Assembly (NCBI GenBank): GCA_963706535.1
Contig: CAVPMU010000017.1
Coordinates: forward strand, 115,322 to 179,321
Origin: RPQJ01 sp963706535
Lineage (GTDB): Bacteria > Pseudomonadota > Gammaproteobacteria > Steroidobacterales > Steroidobacteraceae
Direction: 5' to 3'
DNA: 64,000 bases
Shown: in pieces, positions 33,313 to 42,324 of the stretch
How positions within the stretch are numbered: position 1 is the first letter of the stretch
Layout: every line of letters starts with the position of its first letter
Made by a program: the position numbers and the translations under genes
Notes under the pieces: generated by a model
Told to the model about the DNA's origin: nothing
Seen by the model: the letters and a program-made list of their open reading frames with translations, nothing else
Database searches by the model: none

Positions 33313-34068
33313 TCAGGGGCGCGTTGCGGGCGGCCGGAGCTGGCCTTCCGTCACGATTGCCCGGTCACCGAGACTCGTCAACAGCCGCCTCCAGAGTAGC
33401 TCGATCCGCGTGTACCCGAGGTCGCCAGGGTGTATCGCCGCGCGCAGGATGGGACTGCGCTCGTGGCGCCTCAACCGCGCATGGTTCCAGACGTGCGACA
33501 ACCCGCGTCTCCAGGCCGCGCGCGTGCTGACGACGAGGCTGGGTGCATGGACTTTCTGTCCGCTCGCCAGCATGGTGACACTGTCGCGAGCGGAGAAGTA
33601 CTTCAGCGGCAGTTCCTCCAGCGCCTCGATGGTTCCCTCGCTCATCAGCCACGCGGGCGCGACGAAGCCGTCCGTCTGCCAACCCGCCGAGCGCAGCACG
33701 GCCAGTCCGCGCAGGATTCGCATGCGTGCCGTGTCGATATCCAGCCTCGAGAATTCTCCTTCGCCCGCCGTGTAGATGCGGCGCTCCAGCCAGTCCCAGG
33801 GTCCGGTGCCGTGCGGCGCGCCGTCGGCGTGGCGGAAGCCGTGCAGTACGACCTCGTCACCGCGCCGGACGCGGGCGTCGATGAACCTGGCGAACCGCAG
33901 GTCGCGGTCGGCCCGACCGAGGCCGTGGTAGTCCGGCACCACGAGCAGTGCCACAGGGCCGAGTCGCAGCTCGTCCAGGAATTCGAGCGCGTTGGCACAG
34001 TCCTCGAGTGTCGCCGGCGCCACGTCGTGCAGCGAGATGCAGAGCAATCGGCGCGATTCAGCGGCCAT
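33313..34068 (-). CDS. DUF2334 polysaccharide deacetylase-like protein
   Basis: The 251-residue protein has the metal-site signature of DUF2334/NodB-like enzymes: ISLHDVAP near the N-terminus, HGFRH (second metal motif) near residue 85, and FVAPAWLMS near residue 140. The C-terminal AAIHPGDLGY supplies another histidine. The ATG at 34068 overlaps the glycosyltransferase stop by 11 bp, so the two genes likely act together on a sugar or glycolipid. No signal peptide. Substrate unknown. Confidence 0.88.
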   Translation of the reverse strand: MAAESRRLLCISLHDVAPATLEDCANALEFLDELRLGPVALLVVPDYHGLGRADRDLRFARFIDARVRRGDEVVLHGFRHADGAPHGTGPWDWLERRIYTAGEGEFSRLDIDTARMRILRGLAVLRSAGWQTDGFVAPAWLMSEGTIEALEELPLKYFSARDSVTMLASGQKVHAPSLVVSTRAAWRRGLSHVWNHARLRRHERSPILRAAIHPGDLGYTRIELLWRRLLTSLGDRAIVTEGQLRPPATRP

Positions 34069-35254
34069 CGACTTGCTGCCTCGCGGCGATGGACGGACGT
34101 GACAGCAGTCGCGTGTAGCGGCCGAGCATCCGGGTGAAGACGCTGTCCCAGGAGTAGCCTTCAGCACGCCGACGGGCAGCACGACCGATGGACTCGCGGT
34201 CCTCCTCGAACAGTGCTGCAAGCTTGCGCGCGAGATCGTCCGGGTCGCGCGGCGCGAAGGTGGCGCCCACACTTTCGTCAACGAGTTCCGGGAGCGCGCC
34301 CGCGCGGGCCGCCACCACCGGCAGGCCGCAGGCCATGGCCTCGAGCACGACGAGCCCGAAGGTTTCCTGGTCCCCCGCGTGCACGAAGGCATCGCAGCTC
34401 GCGAGCAGGCGCGCAACCTGGCGGCCATCCTGCTGGTACTCGAGATGAGTGACGTTCGCCGCGCCCGGCGTAGTGGAGCCGCCGCCGACCAGCAGCAGGT
34501 GGTAACGGTCGCCGAGCCTTCGCGCCGCCTCGACGAGGTCGCCGACGTGCTTCTCGGGCGAGAGGCGGCCGGCGAACACCAGGATGCGTGCGTCCGCTGG
34601 AATCTTCAGAAGATCTCGCAGGCTCGGGTCGCGTGCACCGGGGTGGAAGGTCGCGACATCCACGCCGAGGGGCTGGATCTCGATGCCGCGGATGCCGTTG
34701 GCAGCGAGTCGCTCGGCGACGACGGCGCTCGGAGCCAGTACCGCGTCGAACCGCGCATACAGGTCGGCGAGATAGCGCCGCGCCGCGCGGCCACCGGGCG
34801 GGCCCATGATCGAGGCGGCGAGCGTGACGACGTCCGAATGACAGAAGGCGATGGTCGGAATGCCGCGGTCCCTGGCCACGCGCAGCGAGTGCCCTGCAAG
34901 GTGATAGGGATCGCCGACCTCGACGAGGTCTGGCGTCAGTCTGGCGAGCTTCTGGCGGAACTCGCCCATGCGCACTGGCAGCCGGTAGCCCCGGCCGAAG
35001 GGAATCGCCGGACTCGCGAACTGCATGAAGTCATACGGCAGTCCGGCGTCGCGCGGCCCCGGGACGAGCACCGTGTGCTTGAGCCGGGCATGCCGCGTGA
35101 GCCAGTCGTGCTTGGCGAGCAGGTAGCGCCGCACTCCGCCGCTGGTGGGCGCGAAGAACAGCGTCACGTCCACCAGGTGACGCCCGGACGGACCGGTCTT
35201 GAGCGCCACCGTGGGCGTCCCGACCCTCCGTCCGCGCGCACCGGCCTGCAGCAT
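34058..35254 (-). CDS. GT4-family glycosyltransferase
   Basis: GT-B fold transferase of 398 residues. The N-terminal acceptor domain carries VTLFFAPTSGGVRRY; the C-terminal nucleotide-sugar domain has ILVFAGRLSPEKHVGDLVEA and the E-x7-E motif in ETFGLVVLEAMACGLPVVA. Together with the overlapping DUF2334 gene it may build or edit a glycan or glycolipid. The sugar donor cannot be read from sequence. Confidence 0.92.
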   Translation of the reverse strand: MLQAGARGRRVGTPTVALKTGPSGRHLVDVTLFFAPTSGGVRRYLLAKHDWLTRHARLKHTVLVPGPRDAGLPYDFMQFASPAIPFGRGYRLPVRMGEFRQKLARLTPDLVEVGDPYHLAGHSLRVARDRGIPTIAFCHSDVVTLAASIMGPPGGRAARRYLADLYARFDAVLAPSAVVAERLAANGIRGIEIQPLGVDVATFHPGARDPSLRDLLKIPADARILVFAGRLSPEKHVGDLVEAARRLGDRYHLLLVGGGSTTPGAANVTHLEYQQDGRQVARLLASCDAFVHAGDQETFGLVVLEAMACGLPVVAARAGALPELVDESVGATFAPRDPDDLARKLAALFEEDRESIGRAARRRAEGYSWDSVFTRMLGRYTRLLSRPSIAARQQVDGR

Positions 35255-35263
35255 GAAGGCCGG

Positions 35264-36850
35264 TTACCTCCGGACCTTGTTCACCTGGAACACGGCGACT
35301 GTCTTGCTGGTCTCGTTGCCGACCAGCAGCAGCGGCTTGCCGTTGGGGCTCGCCTCCTCGGCGACGAACTCGAGGCCCTCGGGACCCCTGTCGCCGCCGA
35401 CTGCCGCGAGGCTCCGGGTGTTGGCGTACGTCGCAAACGAAGGCTTCGCGGGGTTGGTGACGTCATAGGCCACCACGCCGCCGATGCGCTCGAGGCCGAC
35501 GAAGGCGTAGACACTGGCGCCCACGCGGCCGATCGCGACGCCTTCGGCCTCGGGGCCCTTGTTGTCGCTGCGGTCCTCGAAGTTGTTGTTCGAGTTGCTC
35601 GCGTTGAAGAGTGCGGCATAGCCGTTCGCCGGGTCGGCGAAGAACTGCTCGAACGCATCGCCGCTGTCCCACACGAGCTGGCCGGCGGAGTTCCAGATCG
35701 AGAACGAGCGGCTGCCGAACACGTCGATGCGATCGAAGTCGCCGTCGCCGTCGATGTCGCCCGAGGCGTTGGTGACGTTGAGGCGACCGAGGGCCGCGTT
35801 GGCCTTGAGGCCGGCGGCGTCCGGAAACACCACCGGATCCAGGACGTAGGAGGCGGAGCCCAGGCGCACCTCTTCGTCGATGCCGGGGAAGTCGTCGGAC
35901 GAGCGGGAATCACCCTCGTTTGCCGTAACGAGGAAGACCTCACGACCCACCTTGTAGCTCGCGACGGCATCGGGCTGGTACATGCCGAAGACCGGCCAGT
36001 TGTCGATCCTGATGTCGCCGTCGCGATCACTGGGATCGAGGCCGTTGCCGGGCAGCTCGTGATCCTTGAGGCCGAGCGGAACGATCTCCAGCACCGTGGC
36101 AGAGGGGATGTCGATGACGGCGAATGCGTTGGCTTCCTGCAGCGTCACCCAGGCGGTGCGGCCGCGGTGGGTGATGTACTCGGGCTCGAGGTCCTGCGCG
36201 ACCGTCGCGCCGGGACCGTAGATGCGCACGCCGGCGGCGAGCAGGGCTGCCTTCTGGCCGTTGAATGCGGTGAAGTCGGCTGTATTCACGACTGCAGCGC
36301 CCGGGCCTGCACCCAGGTCGATGATGCTGACCGACCCCTCGGGATTGACGCTGTCCGGCAGGCCGTAGGAATTCGGTTCGCCCTCGTTGGCGACCAGCAC
36401 GTGCTTGCCGTCGTCGGTGAAGGCCAGCATGTCCGGCAGTGCGCCGACGGTCGCGGTGCCACGGACCTTCAAGGTGCGGGAGTCGATGAAGACGACCTGG
36501 CCGGGCGCGGTCTTCGGGCTCGCCTCGACGGCGACCGCCACGAGGCCCGCGTGCGTGTCGACGCTGTTGAGGCCCGCACCGTAGGCGTCCAGCGAGACCT
36601 TCGCCAGGAGTGACGGGGCCGCCGGATTCGCGAGATCGATCACCGCGAGCTCGTTGTCGGAGGAGTTGATCGCGAATGCGCGCTTCGTGAGCGCGTCGAA
36701 CGTGACGATCTCGGCGCCCGTGCTGCCGCCTGCCTGCGTCGGCAGGCTGGCGAGGTGCTCGAGCTCGATGCCAAACGACGGCTTGGCGGCATGGGCGGCA
36801 CAGGTGGTGGCGAGCAGCGAAACGACGGCGGCGGCGATCGGAGTCTTCAT
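35264..36850 (-). CDS. secreted choice-of-anchor-I beta-propeller protein
   Basis: A signal peptide (MKTPIAAAVVSLLATTCAAHA) precedes about 500 residues of propeller-like repeats (AINSSDNELAVIDLANPAAP; VFIDSRTLKVRGTATVG; MLAFTDDGKHVLVANEGEP; LVTANEGDSRSSDDFPG). This is the pattern of the choice-of-anchor-I family. An acidic calcium-like loop, DIDGDGDFDRID, lies in the second half. The ATG at 36850 gives the clean signal peptide. No catalytic site is evident and the role is unknown; some homologues are annotated as alkaline phosphatases without proof. Confidence 0.85.
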   Translation of the reverse strand: MKTPIAAAVVSLLATTCAAHAAKPSFGIELEHLASLPTQAGGSTGAEIVTFDALTKRAFAINSSDNELAVIDLANPAAPSLLAKVSLDAYGAGLNSVDTHAGLVAVAVEASPKTAPGQVVFIDSRTLKVRGTATVGALPDMLAFTDDGKHVLVANEGEPNSYGLPDSVNPEGSVSIIDLGAGPGAAVVNTADFTAFNGQKAALLAAGVRIYGPGATVAQDLEPEYITHRGRTAWVTLQEANAFAVIDIPSATVLEIVPLGLKDHELPGNGLDPSDRDGDIRIDNWPVFGMYQPDAVASYKVGREVFLVTANEGDSRSSDDFPGIDEEVRLGSASYVLDPVVFPDAAGLKANAALGRLNVTNASGDIDGDGDFDRIDVFGSRSFSIWNSAGQLVWDSGDAFEQFFADPANGYAALFNASNSNNNFEDRSDNKGPEAEGVAIGRVGASVYAFVGLERIGGVVAYDVTNPAKPSFATYANTRSLAAVGGDRGPEGLEFVAEEASPNGKPLLLVGNETSKTVAVFQVNKVRR

Positions 36851-36947
36851 GGGGCGGGCCTTTGTTCCTGTCGGATTGGCAAACATCCGGAAAGCCTGCC
36901 CGCGGCATGTTGCAGCGGCATGAATGTCCTGTCTGCACCGTCGGTCG

Positions 36948-38792
36948 CTAGAGCGCCGAGACGGAAAGCCTGCGCAGCAGCGCCATGCGCTTGTCGTGGT
37001 GCTCTTCCATGCGGTTCAGGATGTCGGCGAGAAAGCCGACCGTGTCTACGACGCGCGGCCCCTTGTTCAGCATCACGCACTCGGCACGGCTGCTCATCAC
37101 GGCATCGCTCACCTCCGCGCGCGACGGGGCGCCGGCCTTCGCCAGCCCCTCGAGCACCTGTGTCGCCCAGATGACCGGCACGTGGGCGGCCTCGCACAGC
37201 CACAGGATTTCCTCCTGCACCTCCGAGAGACGCTCGAAGCCGACCTCCACCGCGAGGTCGCCGCGCGCCACCATCACGCCGACCGGCGGCGAACGCAGGC
37301 TCGCGAGCAGGATGCGCGGCAGGTTCCGGAAGGCGGCGGCGTTCTCGATCTTGAGCACGATCCCCAGGTGTCCCGCGCCGAGAGCGTGCAGGCGGTCCTC
37401 GAGTTCGATCACGTCCGCGGGGGTGCGCAGGAACGACAGCGCCACCATGTCCGTGAACTGCACCACCGCCGCGAGATCCGCGACGTCCTTGTCGGTGAGC
37501 GCCGCCAGCGCGAGGTCGGTGTCCGGGAAATTGATGCCCTTCTCGGCACGCAGACGCGCGCCGTCCGGCGCGGCGCGGGTGATCTCGACCTCGATGCGCG
37601 AGCCGTCGTTCGCATGCACCACGCCGCCGATCTTGCCGTCGTCCAGCCAGACACGGTGGCCCGGTGCGGCGCGCTCGAATGCCGCGGACAGCGTGCAGTG
37701 GATGTGCGCGGCCTGGATGAGGCGGCCTTGCGGGTCGTGTCTCGCGGACTGGCCGGGCAGCTCATCGCGAGTGAGGATGAGCGCATCGCCAACGGCGAGT
37801 TGCAGGGGTTCGACCACGCCCGGCAAGGATCCGACCGAGGACTCCGCCACCACCACGCCGCCGCGCAGCACTGTCACGCCCATTTCCTGCGCGACGTAGG
37901 CCGTGCGGCTCGCCTCCGCAAGCCAGCTCCGGCCGTGTCTCGTGACGACCTGCAGGTCGCGCTCGCGCCCACGCAGGTCGGTGAGATGCAGCGCGTCGCC
38001 CGGCTCGAGCGTCGCGAGAAAATCCGTCGGCAGCGGCAGCGTGACGGCGCCGGGCGGCGCGGGCTCGCGCGCCTCGCCCGGCGTGAGCCACACCTGCGCC
38101 GGCTTCACCGTGTGGCCCATGCGGTCTCGCTGCGGCCGGATACGCACGAAGTGGCCGATCGCGCCGATGCTCCCGGTGCGCAGCTTCGGGCCGGCGAGAT
38201 CGGCCTGGACGCGGCAACGCCGCCCGACGACGCGTTCGGCACCGCGCAGGTTGGCAACCATGCGGCGCCACGCGGCCGCATCGTCGTGCGCGCAGTTGAT
38301 GCGCATCACATCCATGCCCGCGCGCATCAGGTCGACCAGCAGCCGCTCGTCCGTGGCCGCCTCGCCAGGCATGGTCACCATGATCCGCGCGGAGCGCATC
38401 CGGCGCGTCGGGCCGAGCAGCGTCCGCGCGTGATCCCGCAGCAGCAGTGGCCCCGTGCGCATGTCGACGGGTGCAGCCGGCGCCGGCGCGGGCTCCGCCC
38501 CCATCAGCCGCTCGAGGATCGCGATGACCGCGTTCAGGCTCGCGAGCGTGTGCGACTCGATGACGCCTAGCGAGGACAGCCCGAGGGACGAGAGGTCCTG
38601 TTGCAGGTTGCGGATGTCCCGCTGTCGCACGCCGAGGTAATGCAGCAGGTTGCGGGCGCTGTCCCGGAAGCGCGGCTCGATCGCCTCGATCTCCGCGGCG
38701 TGCGCTGTCTCCAGCGCCAGCGCCCCGGCGCGTACTGCGCCGAGCGTGCCCAGCGTGCGCTCCAGGAGGCGGTCGGTGGCGATGTTCGGCAT
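36948..38792 (-). CDS. pyruvate kinase-like protein with N-terminal extension and no C-terminal domain
   Basis: The 614-residue protein has about 130 extra N-terminal residues (helical, with a LGVRQRDIRNLQQDLSSLGLSSLG motif), then a pyruvate-kinase barrel: IMVTMPGEAATDERLLVDLMRAGMDVMRINCAHD, DLAGPKLRTG, the catalytic-lysine-like ALSFLRTPADV / LKIENAAAFRN, MVARGDLAVEVG and WATQVLEGLAKAGAPSRAEVSD. The usual C-terminal allosteric domain is absent. It belongs to the atypical pyruvate-kinase group; activity and direction are uncertain. It stands alone between the propeller protein and the lipid kinase. Confidence 0.85.
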   Translation of the reverse strand: MPNIATDRLLERTLGTLGAVRAGALALETAHAAEIEAIEPRFRDSARNLLHYLGVRQRDIRNLQQDLSSLGLSSLGVIESHTLASLNAVIAILERLMGAEPAPAPAAPVDMRTGPLLLRDHARTLLGPTRRMRSARIMVTMPGEAATDERLLVDLMRAGMDVMRINCAHDDAAAWRRMVANLRGAERVVGRRCRVQADLAGPKLRTGSIGAIGHFVRIRPQRDRMGHTVKPAQVWLTPGEAREPAPPGAVTLPLPTDFLATLEPGDALHLTDLRGRERDLQVVTRHGRSWLAEASRTAYVAQEMGVTVLRGGVVVAESSVGSLPGVVEPLQLAVGDALILTRDELPGQSARHDPQGRLIQAAHIHCTLSAAFERAAPGHRVWLDDGKIGGVVHANDGSRIEVEITRAAPDGARLRAEKGINFPDTDLALAALTDKDVADLAAVVQFTDMVALSFLRTPADVIELEDRLHALGAGHLGIVLKIENAAAFRNLPRILLASLRSPPVGVMVARGDLAVEVGFERLSEVQEEILWLCEAAHVPVIWATQVLEGLAKAGAPSRAEVSDAVMSSRAECVMLNKGPRVVDTVGFLADILNRMEEHHDKRMALLRRLSVSAL

Positions 38793-38840
38793 GTCCGGGG
38801 CACGATCGAAAGGCGTGCATCATGTGACGGAAACATGACG

Positions 38841-39770
38841 CTACCGTGACACGGCGTGTCCCGTGACCACCCGCAAGGCCCGCGGCAGCAGGCTGAATTC
38901 GGCGGGAGTGCGGCCGACGATCTGGCCGTCCGCCTGGATCACGGCTGGCGGTGTCGTCTCGATCCTTACGCGTGCCGCCCGCACGTGTCGTACCGCCGGG
39001 TCGCCGAGGATGCGGCCCCCGTAGAGTCTCGCGAGCTTCGGCAATACCTGCAGGAACGACAGTTCGCGGACCGCGAGCACGTCGAGCAGCCCGTCGTCCA
39101 TCCTGGCGGTCGGCGCCACGTGCATCCGGTTTCCGCAGAACTGCGCGTTGGCGACGAAGGCGAGCAGCAGCCGGCCCGCGATCGTCTCGCCGTCGGCCGT
39201 CAGATTGAACTCGGGAGAGCGGTAGGTTGCGAGGCCGCCGAGCGCGCCGCGCAGGTAAGTGAAAGCCGAAGGAACCGGTCGCGGCACCCGTTTGGTGACG
39301 TAGGCGTCGTAGCCTGCACCCGCGACGTTGATGAACCACCGACGTGACCCGCCGGATGCGGGGAAATCGATGGCGCCCACGTCGTGCAGCATCGTGTGCC
39401 CGGCGGCGATTGCCCGGGCAATGCGTGCCGGGTCGTGGGAGAGGCCGAGCGAGCGCGCCCAGTCGTTGCCGGTACCCTGCGGCGCGACCGCGAGCGTCAC
39501 CTCGCGCGTATCGGCGACGCCTGAGTTCATGATGCCGTGCACGACTTCGTTCACCGAGCCGTCGCCGCCGACGGCCACGATGTGGCGCCGACCTTCGTGC
39601 AGCGCGTGCCTCGCCAGTTCCTCGCCATGTCCGGGATGCCGGGTGTGGACCGCATCGAACGGGACAACGTGGCTGCACAGCGCAGCTTCGATGGCGCGCC
39701 ACCCTGCGCCGCCGTCAGGGCGGCCGGACGCGGGGTTCACGATCACGAGCCAGCGATGTTCAGGGGACAA
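38841..39770 (-). CDS. diacylglycerol/lipid kinase family protein (YegS/BmrU type)
   Basis: The 309-residue protein has the DAGK catalytic signatures IVNPASGR, VAVGGDGSVNEV and PQGTGNDWAR, and a C-terminal beta-rich domain with DDGLLDV. It phosphorylates a lipid such as diacylglycerol or a sphingoid base. It is 48 bp downstream of the pyruvate kinase gene's start region and reads in the same direction. Confidence 0.92.
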   Translation of the reverse strand: MSPEHRWLVIVNPASGRPDGGAGWRAIEAALCSHVVPFDAVHTRHPGHGEELARHALHEGRRHIVAVGGDGSVNEVVHGIMNSGVADTREVTLAVAPQGTGNDWARSLGLSHDPARIARAIAAGHTMLHDVGAIDFPASGGSRRWFINVAGAGYDAYVTKRVPRPVPSAFTYLRGALGGLATYRSPEFNLTADGETIAGRLLLAFVANAQFCGNRMHVAPTARMDDGLLDVLAVRELSFLQVLPKLARLYGGRILGDPAVRHVRAARVRIETTPPAVIQADGQIVGRTPAEFSLLPRALRVVTGHAVSR

Positions 39771-39800
39771 GGACGTTGAGTCCTTCCTTGGTGCCCGGTG

Positions 39801-40421
39801 TCACCGCACGGGCGCGGTGCAGTGCTCGTCCACGAACTGCTGCTGCGAGCGGACCTGCTCCCGCGGAAACGTTGCGCCCGGGGCGATCATGTCGCCGAGC
39901 AGGTTGCGCGCCTGCACGCAGCTCGGGCTGTTGGCCACGCGCAGCTTCGCCGCCATCTCTTCCTGCTCGCGGCGCTGCGCAGGATTCCTGCTGCAGTTGA
40001 GCTCGGCCGTCTGCTGCAGCCGCCGGATCTCGACGGCGCTCGTCGCCTCGCTGCCGCTGGTCTTGCGCTCGAGCGCCTCGAGCGCGATCACGCATTCGCG
40101 GTGGCGGAGGCTGCCGAGCAGGTCCTCGCGCCTGGCGACCTGCGCGGCCGAGGCGGGCGGCGCGGCCGCGCCCGACCGGCTCGTGCTGCCGCTCGAGGAT
40201 TTCGTGGTCGAGCGCTTGCCCGACCCCGGGATGTCGATGCGCTCGGCCTTCACGCCCGGCGGCGGCTTCTCGCTCGAGAGGTGGGTGACGCCGTCCTCGT
40301 CGACCCAGCGATAGACCTGGGCACTGGCGGGATCGGCCAGCCAGGCGCAGCAGACGACCAGCAGGCACGCCCAGGTGGCTCGCTGCACCGCCGGCCGAGA
40401 TCTGTCGCGACCGCTCGTCAT
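39801..40421 (-). CDS. secreted DUF4124 protein
   Basis: After a signal peptide (WACLLVVCCAWLADPASA) comes the DUF4124 motif QVYRWVDEDGVTHLSSEKPP, a serine/threonine-rich linker and a helical C-terminal part with scattered cysteines. The ATG at 40421 overlaps the doc stop region by 4 bp; the open frame upstream is antisense shadow. The role of DUF4124 is unknown; it is widespread in envelope proteins of betaproteobacteria and gammaproteobacteria. Confidence 0.85.
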   Translation of the reverse strand: MTSGRDRSRPAVQRATWACLLVVCCAWLADPASAQVYRWVDEDGVTHLSSEKPPPGVKAERIDIPGSGKRSTTKSSSGSTSRSGAAAPPASAAQVARREDLLGSLRHRECVIALEALERKTSGSEATSAVEIRRLQQTAELNCSRNPAQRREQEEMAAKLRVANSPSCVQARNLLGDMIAPGATFPREQVRSQQQFVDEHCTAPVR

Positions 40422-40816
40422 GCACGCGCCCCGAGGTGCTCGCTTATTATCCATGCGGCCAACCCCTGTTCCGTGAGTTCGTCCGCGGCCAGGGCCAGGA
40501 ACGTACTGACACAGTCCGCGTCGTCTGCGTGCAGCACGTGGCCGTTCAAGAGCAGGAAGGTTTCGGCAACCACCAGGGCCGTGCGCTTGTTGCCGTCTGC
40601 GAAGGGATGATTGCGCGCGATCCCGCAAGCGTAGCTCGCCGCAAGCTCGGCGATGCCGGGGTCGCCAAGGTCACTCAGATGTCGCGGCCGGGCCAGCGCC
40701 GAGCTGAGCAGCTCGGGCGAGCGCACCCCGGGCAGCCCCCCGTGTTCGGCCAGCTGCTCGTCGTGGACTGCCAGCACCACGGCTTCGGCGATCCAGGTCG
40801 GCGGCCGCTCGGGCAT
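40418..40816 (-). CDS. doc: Doc-type (Fic family) death-on-curing toxin
   Basis: The 132-residue protein contains the Fic/Doc motif HPFADGNKRTAL near residue 70 and the N-terminal GLPGVRSPELLSSALARP typical of Doc. Doc phosphorylates elongation factor Tu. It begins immediately after an AbrB-like antitoxin gene (adjacent by 0 bp), a known alternative to Phd as partner. The motif is complete (H, D/N, K, R), so the toxin appears active. Confidence 0.92.
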   Translation of the reverse strand: MPERPPTWIAEAVVLAVHDEQLAEHGGLPGVRSPELLSSALARPRHLSDLGDPGIAELAASYACGIARNHPFADGNKRTALVVAETFLLLNGHVLHADDADCVSTFLALAADELTEQGLAAWIISEHLGARA

Positions 40817-41041
40817 CTATTTCGCAAGCTCCCTGAGTGCGGCGCGCCGCTCCTTCATGACCTTGCGGGCGGCCTCCATTGCCGACTCGAAGTCCGGGTC
40901 GTATGGGGTGATCCGGTATCCGTCGGGCGATTCCGTGACGTAAACAGTGTCGCCCTTGCCAAGCTTCAGGCGTGCCAGGAGTTCCTTGGGCAGCACGACG
41001 CCGACCGAATTGCCGATGCTGGTCAGTTTGAGCGTATACAT
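40817..41041 (-). CDS. AbrB/MazE-type antitoxin
   Basis: The 74-residue protein starts YTLKLTSIGNSVGVVLPKELLARLKL, the swapped-hairpin AbrB DNA-binding fold, followed by a VYVTESPDGYRITPYDPDF strand and a helical C-terminal tail that would bind the toxin. It immediately precedes doc. The ATG at 41041 starts at the family N-terminus; the longer frame upstream reads through the operator region. Confidence 0.9.
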   Translation of the reverse strand: MYTLKLTSIGNSVGVVLPKELLARLKLGKGDTVYVTESPDGYRITPYDPDFESAMEAARKVMKERRAALRELAK

Positions 41042-41051
41042 CGGGGTCACC

Positions 41052-41071
41052 GTTATTACGTTGGTTATAAC
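41052..41071. promoter_or_regulatory. putative operator of the AbrB-Doc operon
   Basis: GTTAT and ATAAC are inverted repeats 10 bp apart, in a small AT-rich patch (GTTATTACGTTGGTTATAAC) that stands out from the GC-rich surroundings, 11 bp before the antitoxin ATG. It likely combines the -10 region and the binding site of the antitoxin for autoregulation. Confidence 0.5.
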
Positions 41072-41154
41072 TTTGCCACCGACGCGTATTGGCCGCAAGT
41101 CCCATCACCGACCCGGCCGACACCCCGAGTCGCCTGGTCGCGGGGAGGGGCAGT

Positions 41155-42210
41155 TCAGGCGTAACGCTCGAGGATCTTCGCCAGCCCCTCGGAACCGGGG
41201 TGCATCTTCCCGTACGGCACCTGGTTCAGCGGCTCGTCGGTGGTGACGGCCATGTCGTGCATGTCGGGGCCGCTCGACGACACGAAGATCAGCCCGGTGA
41301 CGTGCTCGCCCTGCCGCAGCTTGGTGCGCAGGTACTCGAACGCCTTGCCGCGGTGGGTCGGGTCGTAGTCGCGGTCGAGCTTGCGCAGCACGATCTGGCT
41401 GCCGTCGTGCATCTGCACCGGCAGCGCGTCACCCTCGCCGTAGGAAACCTTGATCTCCTGCCGCGGCGGAATGTAATCGGCGTGAACCGCCTCGTGGTAA
41501 TGCTCGCGCGTGAACGTATAGCTCTTGGTCGAGCCCACGTGGTCGTTGAAGGTCACGCAGGGCGAGATGATGTCGATCATCGCGAAGCCCTTGTGCATCA
41601 GCCCGGCCTGGATCAGCGGCACGAGCTGCTCCTTGTCGCCGGAGAAGCTGCGTGCGATGAAGGTGCCGCCGAGCGACAGCGCGGCGAGGCAGGGATCGAC
41701 GGGCGCCTGCAGGTTCTCCTCGCCCTTCTTCGACCTGGTGCCGATGTCGGCGGAGGCCGAGAACTGTCCCTTGGTGAGGCCGTAGACGCCGTTGTTCTCG
41801 CACAGGTAGAGCATGTTCACGTTGCGACGGATGGAGTGCGCGAACTGCCCGAAGCCGATCGAAAGCGAGTCGCCGTCGCCCGACACCCCGATGTAGTAGA
41901 GATTCTTGTTCGCCGCGTTGGCGCCGGTCGCCACCGACGGCATGCGCCCGTGCACGCCGTTGAAGCCGTGCGAGCCGCTCGCGAAATACGCCGTGGTCTT
42001 CGACGAGCAGCCGATGCCGGAGAGCTTGACGAGCTGCTCGGGCTTGAGCCCTAGGCCCCACAGCGCCTCGATGATCGCGGAGGTGACCGAGTCGTGGCCG
42101 CAACCCGCGCAGAGCGTGGACATCGCGCCTTCGTAGTCGCGGCGCGTGAGCCCGAGCGTGTTGGTGGGCAGGTCGGGGTGGCGGACGCGGGGCTTGTTGA
42201 TGAACGACAT
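41155..42210 (-). CDS. korB: 2-oxoacid:ferredoxin oxidoreductase, beta subunit
   Basis: Thiamine-diphosphate subunit of a 2-oxoglutarate (or related) ferredoxin oxidoreductase. The 351-residue protein has the FeS cysteines in TLCAGCGHD and GIGCSSK, the ThDP-binding GVSGDGDSLSIG and ENNGVYGLTKGQ. It forms a complex with the alpha subunit encoded just upstream, separated by repeat copy C. Reaction: 2-oxoacid + CoA + oxidised ferredoxin to acyl-CoA + CO2. 2-Oxoglutarate is the likeliest substrate, which is inference. Confidence 0.92.
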   Translation of the reverse strand: MSFINKPRVRHPDLPTNTLGLTRRDYEGAMSTLCAGCGHDSVTSAIIEALWGLGLKPEQLVKLSGIGCSSKTTAYFASGSHGFNGVHGRMPSVATGANAANKNLYYIGVSGDGDSLSIGFGQFAHSIRRNVNMLYLCENNGVYGLTKGQFSASADIGTRSKKGEENLQAPVDPCLAALSLGGTFIARSFSGDKEQLVPLIQAGLMHKGFAMIDIISPCVTFNDHVGSTKSYTFTREHYHEAVHADYIPPRQEIKVSYGEGDALPVQMHDGSQIVLRKLDRDYDPTHRGKAFEYLRTKLRQGEHVTGLIFVSSSGPDMHDMAVTTDEPLNQVPYGKMHPGSEGLAKILERYA

Positions 42211-42221
42211 GGTGCGGAGCC

Positions 42222-42324
42222 GAAGAAAGGGGTTAGGGGATAGGGGGTAGGGGGTAGTGGCAGAGGCCGGCGCGCCGGCCGTTCCGATTCCGCACTACCC
42301 CCTGATCATTAGTCATTAGTCACT
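42222..42324. repeat. intergenic heptamer-repeat element, copy C
   Basis: AAAGGGGTTAGGGGATAGGG and GGGTAGG units on the left, core GGCCGGCGCGCCGGCC, and CACTACCCCCTGATCATTAG with TTAGTCATTAGTCACTTTCC on the right. The right arm has decayed more than in copies A and B. It fills the gap between the korA and korB genes, so it lies inside an operon. Confidence 0.7.

Noticed and set aside
38841..39702. A 646-codon minus-strand frame spanning the lipid kinase and pyruvate kinase genes as a fusion protein
   Set aside because: It is out of frame with both real genes, which carry complete family motifs in their own frames.
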